Shown: positions 12,726 through 22,201 of the stretch, piece by piece
Layout of the letters: the number at the start of each line of letters is the position of its first letter
How positions within the stretch are numbered: position 1 is the stretch's first letter
From: Volutella citrinella
Taxonomy: Eukaryota > Ascomycota > Sordariomycetes > Hypocreales > Nectriaceae
NCBI GenBank assembly: GCA_034401135.1
Contig: JAWZSP010000008.1
Span: 2,666,001 to 2,730,000, forward strand
Length of the DNA stretch: 64,000 bases
Direction: 5' to 3'
Made by a program: the position numbers and the translations under genes
Notes under the pieces: model-generated
What the model was told of the DNA's origin: nothing
Seen by the model: only the letters and a program-made list of their open reading frames with translations
Databases searched by the model: none

Positions 12726-13311
12726 TGCGTCGGATGCTACCTATCCCACAGTCGTGCTCGCGTTGATAGCGGATCTCATTACCCCAGAGAAATGGAATGA
12801 CGGGCGACGGAAATAGGCCACATAAGAACAAGTGCGGGCGGGCCACATCCCATGCAATGCCATGCATGAGACAAACTGTGGGGCGCCGCCGAGTCGAGCT
12901 TGGACATGTTTCTCCGAGCACCGGAGCCTTGGCCGGCTCCCATGCCCGGGCCGGCCGTCGTGGTGCTATCCAGATGCCGTTAGTTCATGATAAGCCGCCA
13001 CTGGGAGGGAGCCCGAAAGTGCAGTTTTGGATGGCTTAAGAGCTTATGTGTTTATTAGGATTCTCTTTGCTCAGGCTTAGATTTATTCAGTGTTTGCCTA
13101 GGCTTAGGCTCGTTCCGTGTTTACATGTACTCAGGCGTAGTCCGTTCAATATCAAGGCTGCTACAGCACGGGATGGAGCATCAGACAGCGCCCAGGAGCG
13201 CGACATGCAGCTAAGCTCAATAACATATTCAACTATGAGCACCAAAGACGTCTATATCTTGCCTACTAAGTCATGGTTTGCGGCATCGTCTCATTCCCCC
13301 CCTTCCACTAC
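12726..13311. other. intergenic with minisatellite copy
   Basis: Promoter of the Zn2Cys6 gene and the 3' flank of the secreted protein gene. The only structure seen is the minisatellite copy at 13048-13157, listed separately. Confidence 0.5.
13048..13157 (-). repeat. minisatellite with CCTAAGCCTGAGC-type units, inverted copy
   Basis: On the minus strand this reads CCTTGATATTGAA, then three to four units of about 30 bp built on CTAAGCCTGAGCAAACACTGAAT, then AAGAGAATCCTAATA. The same start, units and end occur on the plus strand at 36032-36267 with about eight units. The two copies are therefore inverted and differ in copy number, enclosing 22.9 kb. A minisatellite of a dispersed repeat is the simplest reading. 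Confidence 0.75.
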
Positions 13312-15294
13312 CTATGGGTTGCAAGGCCAGTTGGGATTGGCCTTGGCGAGGATCTCGCGATCGCCAGTGTAGCTCCACTGGAATTCGTGCGCATTCTTCT
13401 GGACCTCGTCAAACGTGCAAACGGGAATGTCCACCAGACCAGGCACCGTCTCGAACGAGTGCTCTCCACCGTCTGTAAAGGCGGCAATGTTGCCGGCGTC
13501 GCTCAGGTCGCGGGGCTTCCAGTTGTTCTTCAGTCCAGCGGCCTTCCAGGTGTTGACGGCGCTGCGTTCTTGTTAGCCGAATCCATCTTTACTTCGGGAT
13601 TTCTGGGGTTTCACTTACTTGCGAACCACGTTCTCCATGCTGATGCCGTACTTCTGGTCGTAGAGGTCGCTGGCGCCCAGGATGCGCTCAAAGTACGGGC
13701 CCGTCGTCTTGCAGATGTCCCCGTCGTGGCAGAAGTTGTCGACACGCACCGACATGATGACGTACTGCTCCTGGCCGTCGCAAACTCGCGAGTTGCTGAA
13801 GTCGTTGCGGAGCTGGTACTTCTCAGGGTTCACCAAGCCGAATTGCTTGGCTCCCTTCATCAGGGGCTTGAAGCTCTCCCAGGAAAAGTCCCAGACATCG
13901 CACCCCTCGCCTGCCTTCTGTTTGAAGTCGTTCATGGTGATGATGACGGGCATGGCAATCTCCTGGCCAGCACGCCACATGGGGCCCAGTGACGCTCCGT
14001 AGACGAATCTCTCCATGTTCTTGTACACATCCATCGTCGTCTCGCCCGTGTTGGCGTTCCAGGCCTTGCCGTCCTTGATGAGCTGCCAAATTCGGGTAGG
14101 ATCCGTGAACAGTTGCTCATTCATCTTTTGCATAGCGTCACCCATTTTACCAGTCAAGCCTCCAAACGCTTCGTTGACGTTGGAGTTGAGCTTGTCCAGG
14201 GATTCAACCCCCGTGGACAGGCTGTCCTTGTACTGTCGTCATTTGTGAGCTGGGGCACCTACTTTGATCTGGGAGAAACTTACAAAGTTGACGCCTCCAG
14301 CGACAGCAGCGTTGACATCATCTTTAATAATTGCAAGCGCATTGGCATCACTTGCGGTCCTGAACCAAGGTCCCTTCTTGAAAACTGTGATATATGAGTA
14401 CGCGTACCATGATCGCCAAGATGGGAAGCCGCTTACGGGAGTTAAAGGCATAGGAGCTCATAAAGGCAAAGCCCATCGAGATGCCGTCAGCGATCAGCTT
14501 GGCAGTCTTGGCATCTTTGATGGATTGCATGAGCTGCTTCTTCACAGGAGAGAAGGACTGGGTGGTGTTCAGCTGGCTGTTGAGGGAAGCCTCACTTGGA
14601 AAGTAAACCACTTACAGTAGCGAATGCGCCCGATTGAGACAAGACCCGAGAAAGAGCGTTGTTGATGCCCTCTGCAGACTTGGAAAGGGCCTTGTGCAGA
14701 TAGATGATTTCGTTGATGATGACTGGATATGTATCAGCTTCCCACCCCAGCATGCGGATGAGGTAGCATAGTTTCTTACTGTAGCCTGCTGGTGCACTGA
14801 CAACTGCGTTGGGGCCCTTCTGCCCACAGTTGATGTGAATCTAGGACAATGGTTAGCTGCCGCATTGCTGGCACAACCATGGCAGCTCACATTGCAATTG
14901 TTGTCAAGGACATCAGTACAGCCAGTGGAAGGGCGTGCATGGAAGTAATCAGTAAGGAAATCAGTGAAGGGGACCCTGTTGTTCGGATCCAAAGCCTTCC
15001 AGGCATTGGCAACATCGTCGTAAGCGTCCTGGGCCTTGGAATCCCTCCACAAATCGCGTGGATTGTTGTTGGCAGATGTGAGACTGCCGAAATCGCATGT
15101 GACGTCGCGCCACTTGATGGCAATATCTGTTAGTGAGACGGACGAGACTATGGGGTGAATCTTGGACTTACGCCGCCAGTGTTGGCGCCATTGTCTTGGC
15201 GTGCCGAGAGAACGTGGCTGGGGTTGGATGAGATGGGACCGGCGTGGACAGTGGCCGCTGCTGCAAGGGCAGCGACGGTGGTGGAGAGCTTCAT
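13312..15294 (-). CDS. secreted protein of unknown function, eight exons
   Basis: I do not recognise the family. Exons 15294-15172, 15112-14891, 14840-14780, 14722-14616, 14557-14437, 14384-14284, 14232-13619 and 13561-13312 join in frame to 532 residues. The N-terminus MKLSTTVAALAAAATVHAG is a signal peptide, followed by a possible short propeptide ending at SARQ. The mature part is hydrophilic with a few cysteines in WRDVTCDFG, TGCTDVLDNNCN, INCGQKG, GEGCDVWDF and NFCHDGDICKTTG, fit for disulfides. A central stretch of small residues (ISMGFAFMSSYAF, then DDVNAAVAGGVNF) is amphipathic or mildly hydrophobic. The strongest evidence that this is a real gene is that seven introns all keep the frame. 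Exon 2 could start slightly upstream; I chose the acceptor that restores the frame WRDVTC. Confidence 0.7.
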
Positions 15295-16639
15295 GTCTGG
15301 GTGAAGAATGAAGGATGGTGCTGAATGATGGTTGGTAACGATGAATCCTGGCCTGGGGCTGGTGATGGCTAATTGCGAAGAGAGCTCACAGCTATTTATT
15401 CTTCATGCTGTTGCTCAATGCACTGCTTCGCATTGGGGAAGATACAATCGGTAACCCAATAGGTCATGGCCCCAATGAGGCTATGTTGTGGGATTCAAAT
15501 CCTCTCATCTCGCCTTAGTTCCAATCGCAAGTGTCAGACTAACACACAGCAGACACTATCTTCCGCAGCAGCTGATGATTGCCCGGTTTCGTCCACAGGA
15601 CCCCTGTCCGAAACATTGAGATGACTTGCACCTCGGTCTGTCCAGGGCAGGAAGGTCTCCATACTTGGACAAACCTTGATGAAATGAGACAGGATTCCCT
15701 GCATCAATCTTGGAGGCAAGGGTAATGGCCCAATGGAAACAGCCGAGCTTGAATAATCGGCGGCCATGGCGAGAGTGCTTGATACGGGTAACATCCATTC
15801 AGGATTCAACTGCATGTCGCTCACCCACCTGCCTAGCGAGGATGCAGTATGGCGTGGGTGGCTATATCGAGTGTTGACGCTTAGTCCCAGGGGCGGTGCA
15901 AGAGCTTGTTGCGCTCTGGCGCGGATGATGAATACACAGTTGAAAGCTAGCATCGGTGAAGCGCCTAGTCTGGCCGTGGCCCCGTCTCACCACATTGATG
16001 GATGTGGCATGGGGTTAGATCCTCGTCAGCGCACGTGGGGTTGTGCTGTGGTTCACAGCTACCCAGCAGCCCTACTGGTGGGTCGGTTGGGCTATGCGTT
16101 TAAATCCTTCAGTCTATGTGATGCGCCACCAATGCCCAAGTGGTCTGGTGAAGCAAACTTGCCCCGCGACGACTCAGCCTTGGGGTCCAAGGACAGTAGA
16201 CTAAATGCAGGGGTCAATCCGAGCCATAGTCCGAGCATAGAGTCCGATGCCGTGGTGCGAGACCAAGTCTGGGGTGCCGTGGCGGACTGTTTGCCCCGAG
16301 GATCCCGGGCCTATTTGGGAGCGATGTCCACTTGACAACAAGCGTTTGCGCTACAAATCGATGGAAAGAAAGGTCGTGGGATAGTAGAGAAACGAGCGCA
16401 AATGATATTACTGACTGAAATCAAAGGTAAGTTGGGGAAAATTTCCAGCGAGGCCACTAGGAACCTAACGAGTGACGTGACTGCTGCATTCCAACGCATC
16501 AGTTATTCGCAGCATACACCCATGATACATCATCGTCGATCCTTCGCTGGCCTTGAGGATCCATTTACTAGGTCTTATGGAACTTTCTAGTTTTATGGCT
16601 GCGCCGGTAGGACTCGGTGCAGTTCTGCTTGCACCGCCA
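15295..16639. other. intergenic, no gene seen
   Basis: Promoter of the secreted protein gene at the left. A 189-codon open frame at 15766-16335 has no recognisable domain and unusual composition, and I do not treat it as a gene. Confidence 0.5.
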
Positions 16640-17136
16640 ACTGAACTCTTCGCAGTCAGGCTTGCACATGCACTTGTTGCGACGCCGTTTCGGTCGCAGA
16701 CGGTTACGCACTCACTGATGGCCTACTGTTTTCTTGCCGTCGTCGCACTCGCAGTCGGGCTCGTACTTGGTGCCCAGACCATTCTTGCAGGTGCACATCT
16801 CATTGCGGCCCTGGTCGAGCTTTCCGATGCATTGACATGATGCGTGTTTCGTGACATTAGGAGCAGGGTATTTGCGGGTAGGGTCTCTGTTGATTTTGAG
16901 ATTCAGATCATTACACTTGCACCCAGGACATTAGTCGCCGGTGTATTGTCATTTCTTGTCCTTCGGGACTTGGGCGTGTTGCAGTTGGGCTCCAACGTGA
17001 CGTCCAGATAAGTGTTGAGGCATTCGTAGTCCATGCCAACTTTTATAACGGTCCGTTTGATAGGATTTGGGTACGTGCGCCTAGGGTACTCCCCAAATAG
17101 GAGCTTGTTTGGGCTTTGACAAAGGCTCTCAATCAT
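16640..17136 (-). pseudogene. broken cysteine-rich protein gene, copy 1
   Basis: Reading the minus strand, the frame from ATG 17136 gives GMDYECLNTYLDVTLEPNCN and then runs out near NTPAT; the coding sense continues in another frame with CPGCKCNDLNL, CQCIGKLDQG, MCTCKNGLGTKYEPDCECDDGKK, and then meets a TGA inside GHQ. A third frame piece continues with NKCMCKPDCEEF. So a protein made of short Cys-x-Cys modules is broken by at least one frameshift and one stop. A matching relic lies at 33804-34060 in the same orientation. Family unknown; a small secreted cysteine-rich protein is an inference. Confidence 0.55.
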
Positions 17137-17254
17137 CTTGCTGGAGGCGCGCCACCGGTCCTCTCCTGCCCCAGCCGCACGGAGGATGAAAGAGGCGATA
17201 AACTCAGGCCTTGAGTTATGATAAGCCCAAAATGAAGATGGATGATTAGTTTTC

Positions 17255-17660
17255 TCACTGCTTTAGACGACTGCAATGCATTGTGGAAGGTGATGTCCCC
17301 TTGGCGTAAGGTGCGGCAAGATTCTTCGGCAAGTTCCAGGAAACGGGCGTTCGATGCCTCGTCTGCTCGGAAATGAGATTGTTGGTTTTCGATGAACAGG
17401 GCCTTGATCGCTGTGACATTCCCAGGGATAGCCATTGTATGGTGGAGGATGGCGTTGGACTCGAGAATCCTCCCATGGGGGCACTCGCGAAGGTGGAAGG
17501 AATGCCAACACCGCACCCGACCATCACCATCCTTGGGTACTACTGCAGGAGCAATTAACATTGGAAAGGCTTGTGGCAGATGGGAAGATGCCGTCAATGA
17601 CCAGGGCTTTGAAGTGCGTGGCCGAGTGGGCAATGTGGTATGCTGCATAAGGATCACTAA
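17255..17660 (-). repeat. diverged repeat segment shared with 34.96-35.24 kb
   Basis: On the minus strand a frame reads WHSFHLRECPHGRILESN and continues AILHHTMAIPGNVTAIKAL and FRADEASNARFLELAEES. The motif ECPHGRxLESNxILHH recurs at about 34967-35040, with nucleotide similarity around it. In the other copy about 180 bp separate the TTCCACCTTCG stretch from the motif, whereas here they are joined, so this copy looks deleted. It is probably part of the same duplicated block as the cysteine-rich relics. Whether it ever coded for a complete protein is unclear. Confidence 0.45.
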
Positions 17661-17747
17661 TCTGCCGCGCGGGACGCTACACCCTTAAACCCACCAAGAC
17701 CCCCAAGCCACACATGGGAGTTGACGAGCAGCTGTATACCGCGCAGC

Positions 17748-18072
17748 AGATTCTTCTCAGCGCCCCGAAAATACACCCGCCGGCCGCGGGTGTATTCTTC
17801 GGGTTACGAGACAGGCGCGACTTGGTTTAACGCCGGCTTCCTCGGCATTCGGGTATAGAAATCAAGCATACCCGGTACACCCAACCATGGAATGTGCCAG
17901 CGATAGTCACACTCCATGGGGGTAGTCCCAGGGTAGAAATGCAGCCACTCCGCACGAATTCTACGACTACCAGGAAAGGAAGGCTGAATATCCCATGCCG
18001 TTTCATCCGAGCAAATCAGGTCTGAGTTATTTCTTAATATTGTTTCCCTGGATTCAGGACCTAGGGCCTGAT
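17748..18072 (+). repeat. three-part repeat A-B-C, intact copy
   Basis: A is about 17748-17849, B 17842-17950 and C about 17941-18072. Each part has an inverted partner: A' 29540-29657 (about 85-90 percent with one 16-bp indel), B' 21801-21907 (107 of 107 bases identical) and C' 20990-21114 (only transitions). Here the three are contiguous, so this is the reference copy. Part A contains an 11-bp-arm palindrome (17770-17780 with 17786-17796). Confidence 0.8.
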
Positions 18073-18281
18073 GCCGATGAAGGCAGCCGGGAGCTCCGTG
18101 CCCATCTGCCGGTGCGGGGCGGATAGCCGTCTCTGCCCCGACAGCCCCTGGTGTTCGCCCACGATCCAGATTCTCGTACAAATTAGCCTCCAGAGCCCAG
18201 ACTTAGTTTGACGTGGACTTCTTCTATTGTATATTCTGGTGCTCTATCGGAAGAACCATCAAGATCCTTCATCAATTTACC
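18073..18281. promoter_or_regulatory. promoter region of the aldehyde dehydrogenase
   Basis: Short gap between repeat part C and the ATG at 18282. The start codon is in ACCATGA context. No specific site is recognised. Confidence 0.35.
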
Positions 18282-19775
18282 ATGATTCACCAGAACTACA
18301 CGGTTCCCCTCGTTATTAATGGAGAGGAACGCATAACCGAGTCGACGTTCCACATCACTTCACCAGCCACAGGTGAAACCATCCACCATTGTTCCAGCGC
18401 CTCGCAGGCCGATGTGCGAGATGTCGTCGAAGCGGCGGCTAAAGCGTTCCCGGCATGGCGGAAGGTACCTCCCGCGAAGCGGAGGGACTATTTCCTAAAA
18501 GCGGCAGAGGTAATGGAGAGCCGTAAGGAAGAGCTCGTTGGATACATGGTCAACGAGACCGGCGGTACTCAGCAATGGGCCGACTTCAACCTGTCTACGG
18601 CCGTTGAGATCCTCAAGGACGTTGCAGGGAGGATAGTGATGATTGAGGGCTCAGTGGGCAGTACGGCGGATGAGAACGTTAGTGCCTTAGTATTGAGGGA
18701 ACCTTACGGGGTTGTTCTCGGTATTGCTCCCTGGTACGTTGTCCCTTTTCCTTCTGTGAGAAGTCTTCCCACTCATCATCTTCAAAGGAATGCACCGTAT
18801 ATACTCGGGGTAAGAGCTATAGCATATCCCCTCGCTGCCGGAAATACCGCAATCCTCAAGGGTAGCGAGCTCTCACCGAGAGTTATGTGGGCTATAGTGT
18901 CTTGCTTCCACCAGGCCGGGTTCCCCGTTGGCGTCCTCAACTTGATTATCCACGCGCCTCGCGATGCACCCGCCATCACATCGACGCTCGTCGCTCACCC
19001 TGCCATTAAGAAGATCAACTTCACAGGCAGTACTGGCGTGGGACGCATTATAGCCAAATTGGCCGGAGAGCACCTCAAGCCCGTTCTCCTTGAGCTGGGT
19101 GGCAAGGCCCCCGCTATTGTATGGGAGGACGCTGACCTTACCCAAGCCGCGCTTCAGTGCACTCTCGGCGCCTTCCTGAACTCAGGGCAGATTTGCATGA
19201 GTACAGAACGTATTATCGTGCACAAGGCTGTGCGCTCGCAGTTTGAGAAGGAGATGGTAGTGGCGATGGAGAGCATTTTCCCGGCCAAGGGCGACGCGCC
19301 AGTACTCATCACCGACGCCGCTGTGCGCAAGACGATGAACCTCGTCCGCGATGCGCTCAACAAGGGTGCCTCGGTCGTGGCGGGCGAGACTCCCTCGAGC
19401 AATGCGCCGGAGCCGACTACGAAGATGCGCCCCATCGCTGTGGCGGGCATCTCACCCCAGATGGATCTCTACGCCACCGAGTCGTTCGGGCCGACCGTGG
19501 CTCTTTTCGAGGCTGAGACTGAGGAGGAGGCGCTCCGTCTGGCGAATGACACCGAGTATGGGCTGTCCTCAGCTGTGTTCACGGCCGACCTGCGCAGGGC
19601 CCTGCGCTTCGCGCGAGGGATTGAGACTGGCGCTGTGCATATTAACAGCATGAGCGTGCATGATGAGCCGGGGCTGCCGCATGGGGGGGCGAAAGCCAGC
19701 GGCTACGGGAGGTTCAACGCGTCCGTTGGGCTCGATGAGTGGGTGAGGACCAAGACGGTGACGTTTCTGATCTGA
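18282..19775 (+). CDS. NAD(P)-dependent aldehyde dehydrogenase (vanillin/salicylaldehyde dehydrogenase-like)
   Basis: Oxidises an aldehyde to its acid. Two exons (18282-18733, 18788-19775) encode 479 residues; the 54-bp intron (GTACGT to AAAG) is a multiple of three and its removal restores the conserved GIAPWNAPYILG. Catalytic Glu lies in LLELGGKAP and catalytic Cys in NSGQICMSTERI; the C-terminal TESFGPTV and the closing GLPHGGAKASGYGR are also typical. The motif FxNxGQICMSTER is characteristic of the branch containing vanillin, benzaldehyde and salicylaldehyde dehydrogenases. Start chosen at ATG 18282 because upstream codons have no ATG and no homologous look. It lies between the two arms of the A-B-C inverted repeat. 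In context it would oxidise aldehydes released by the neighbouring cleavage oxygenase; that is inference. Confidence 0.88.
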   Translation: MIHQNYTVPLVINGEERITESTFHITSPATGETIHHCSSASQADVRDVVEAAAKAFPAWRKVPPAKRRDYFLKAAEVMESRKEELVGYMVNETGGTQQWADFNLSTAVEILKDVAGRIVMIEGSVGSTADENVSALVLREPYGVVLGIAPWYVVPFPSVRSLPTHHLQRNAPYILGVRAIAYPLAAGNTAILKGSELSPRVMWAIVSCFHQAGFPVGVLNLIIHAPRDAPAITSTLVAHPAIKKINFTGSTGVGRIIAKLAGEHLKPVLLELGGKAPAIVWEDADLTQAALQCTLGAFLNSGQICMSTERIIVHKAVRSQFEKEMVVAMESIFPAKGDAPVLITDAAVRKTMNLVRDALNKGASVVAGETPSSNAPEPTTKMRPIAVAGISPQMDLYATESFGPTVALFEAETEEEALRLANDTEYGLSSAVFTADLRRALRFARGIETGAVHINSMSVHDEPGLPHGGAKASGYGRFNASVGLDEWVRTKTVTFLI

Positions 19776-20989
19776 GGTCAACATTACTCTATATCTATTC
19801 ACAACCACTGAAGTCAAACTCATCCAACCCAGTTGAACACGTACAATTTCTTGCCCAATGTCTCATCAAACTTCGAGGAACATCAAAGACCATTCTGTTC
19901 ACATTCATTGCTGTTCTCACTGTGGATTATCCTCGCCGTCTCATCACTTAAACCCTTCGGGAGGGACTCTAGGACACCACTTATAATCCCGTTCTCGACG
20001 GCGACCCTCATGAGGCCTATCGCTCACCAATGTCGAGCGTCATGCAGCAATGGAACAGCGATTTAGGCACCATGACCCGTAAACCCATTTTAATCACTAG
20101 TGATTTGACGGCGCAACAGCTAGTAGATCTCCAGTGATGTAGGTAATTTTGACCCCGTCCAAGTCTTCTGTGATAGTGGCGCCTGATGCGAGCGATAGGG
20201 CGTTGATTCGGAATTGTTCTTGCCCCATCCAGCTTTTGTATACATGTACCAAAATGTCGCCTCGCGCATCCGGTCTATGCGCACGACATATCTAGCGATC
20301 CTCCATTGCCGCGGGTTGAAAGCCTAGAAGAAGCTTCGCTGAATCGCGGTTGGAAATGCGGAAGTTCCATATCGCGGTAGTACGTCTCTTCATCGCAATG
20401 GTTTTCCAAGCTACTCCAATGACGCGTGTGGAAGGACCGCGAAGGGTAGGAGATGTGGTAACTACAGGGTTATGAACACTGTCCATCGTGGTGTCAAGGG
20501 ACAGCGCTTTGGTGGTAAGAACAGATGTGGAAGTGAGGAGTAGTATCGAGGTTGACTTTGGAGAACATCGCGGCCGGGGCTACTTTTAGCACGATCTATA
20601 TTCAGCCATTTCTACAGTATCTGAAAGAAATAACTAAAATCTACACTTCATTAGCTCCCGCATTCACGTAGGCAGGCTAGGGAAAACCATCGCGGCAAAA
20701 ACCTAGCCCAGAGCTCGCCCCCAAAGCGCTGGCTGCTGTTATTTTGTTAGAGGCCAAGTTCGGCAACCTTGACATTATCCGAGTCAAAGATCCTCAGGTA
20801 TTTCGCCACATAATTCCCGAGGAGCTTAATTAGTTAGTAATTATAGGCTTATAAGGTTTACTATATAAACTAAGTGATCCTTACTTCTATTAGTTAAGGC
20901 CCTATTCTTTCCCAGAGGGTTGATCTGTTCTACGTAGTATAGCCGTGTAGTCTTATCACGGTGTGTTAGCGTCAGGTTCTGACACTTGC
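19776..20989. other. AT-rich, probably RIP-mutated non-coding stretch
   Basis: No gene seen. From about 20600 rightward the sequence becomes strongly AT-rich with many TA steps (for example around 20820-20880), unlike the GC-rich flanks. Since the adjoining C' repeat shows RIP-type transitions, this stretch probably belongs to the same mutated repeat or transposon remnant. Confidence 0.5.
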
Positions 20990-21114
20990 CCTAGGTCCTA
21001 AATCTAGGGAAATAATATTAAGAAATAACTTAGACTTGATTTACTTAGATAAAACAGTATAGGATATTCAGCCTTCCTTTCCTAGTAGTCGTAGAATTCG
21101 TGCAGAGTGGCTGC
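20990..21114 (-). repeat. repeat part C', inverted and RIP-mutated
   Basis: Aligned with the reverse complement of C, about 16 of 125 positions differ, and all are G to A or C to T transitions toward AT, most in CpA/TpG context (for example ATGGG to ATAGG, AAACAAT to AAATAAT). It ends in GTGGCTGC (21107-21114), which recurs at 21801-21808 where B' begins. Confidence 0.75.
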
Positions 21115-21183
21115 AGGAATCGTCGCCTCTGACGTCGAGAATCCTAACTAGCTAAAACCGAGTAGGAAATCAAGTTAATAAAA

Positions 21184-21714
21184 CTATAGAGCTGCTTTTT
21201 TTATCAAAATCGAATCTTGTGCAAGCTCGACAATATGCCCATCCCCATCCAAGCGATACCATGTCATGAGTTTCACCAAGGGTCCATCACCCTGAAATAC
21301 GGGACCCCAGCCCCCAAAATCATCTAGTTTAAAGCCGTCTTTCCCCGCGAATTGGGCGTGATACTCCACTGCAACCCAACCTCCTTCGACATCGAGTGCG
21401 ATCCTTGTTGGGTTCATTGTCGCTTTCACATTCTGATGGAGGGGAATGATCCATTCGAGATATCCCTTCAAGGTTTTGTCCTGGAGAAGTTCCAAGTTCA
21501 CCTTCGCGACGAAGTTAGAGCTACATAACTACCTGGCATGTATTTTCGTGCGCAGACGGGAGATGGGGCAGATTGTTTCACTTACAGCAATGTCCTTGTG
21601 ATAGTATTGGCAGTAATGGGCAAAGTCGTCTCTATTGAATGCTGATATGTAATCCAAGACATCTTCTTTGCTACGGATGGCTTTGCTGCCGGTTTTGATT
21701 GCATCGAGCGCCAT
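21184..21714 (-). CDS. SnoaL/NTF2-like small protein
   Basis: Two exons (21714-21586, 21501-21184) give 148 residues; the intron has a GTAAGT donor, a CTCTAAC branch and a GAAG acceptor. The fold signature is the helical start (SKEDVLDYISAFNRDDFAHY) followed by a curved sheet with YLEWIIPLHQNV, WVAVEYHAQFAG and VKLMTWYRLDGDGHIVELAQD, typical of SnoaL-like or NTF2-like proteins (polyketide cyclases, hydratases, isomerases). I cannot name the reaction. The gene sits in a 686-bp segment bounded by direct copies of GTGGCTGC, between repeat parts C' and B', so it looks like a separate insertion into the repeat. In the cluster it may process a ring-cleaved or hydroxylated intermediate; that is speculation. 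Confidence 0.7.
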
Positions 21715-21800
21715 GTGTGGAGAGGAAACCGTAAAGGAGAGCGGTTGATGCTAGATCGGACCACTTCAATGACGGTATGGCTGCTACCTATATAACGTGC

Positions 21801-21907
21801 GTGGCTGCATTTCTACCCTGGGACTACCCCCATGGAGTGTGACTATCGCTGGCACATTCCATGGTTGGGTGTACCGGGTATGCTTGATTTCTATACCCGA
21901 ATGCCGA
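21801..21907 (-). repeat. repeat part B', inverted, identical to B
   Basis: All 107 bases match the reverse complement of 17842-17948. The left end GTGGCTGC duplicates the end of C'; the right end AATGCCGA (21900-21907) duplicates the start of A' (29540-29547). No RIP-type change is present, in contrast to C'. Confidence 0.85.
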
Positions 21908-22201
21908 AGAGTGGGTGTTCCGTGTGAAGTTCCGTCGGATGCGGATACGCCCGCAAACTCCGACCGCCCGCCGTGGCAACGCTTGGCCTCGGGGGTCAGT
22001 GGCATAGGCCCGGACTCGAAGACGAACCGCACTGCCATCCATGCTGTAGTGGGCGTTCACTACTCGAAGAAACGAGCAAGCATATAGAATCGGTCTTTTT
22101 AGCTTGAGCCCAACGGAAGATTTTCATGCTCCCCATAAGTCCTCCTATTCTCACTTTTCTAACCTGTCAACCTCTCATACCCCCCGATCAGCTCATTCAT
22201 C

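Noticed and set aside
15766..16335. 189-codon open frame on the plus strand
   Set aside because: No domain, odd composition, no splice context; GC-rich DNA gives such frames by chance.
16553..16840. Hydrophobic small protein on the plus strand, similar to one at 33756-34037
   Set aside because: The similarity is real, but the coding sense is on the other strand (Cys-x-Cys protein relics). The hydrophobic frames are antisense shadows.
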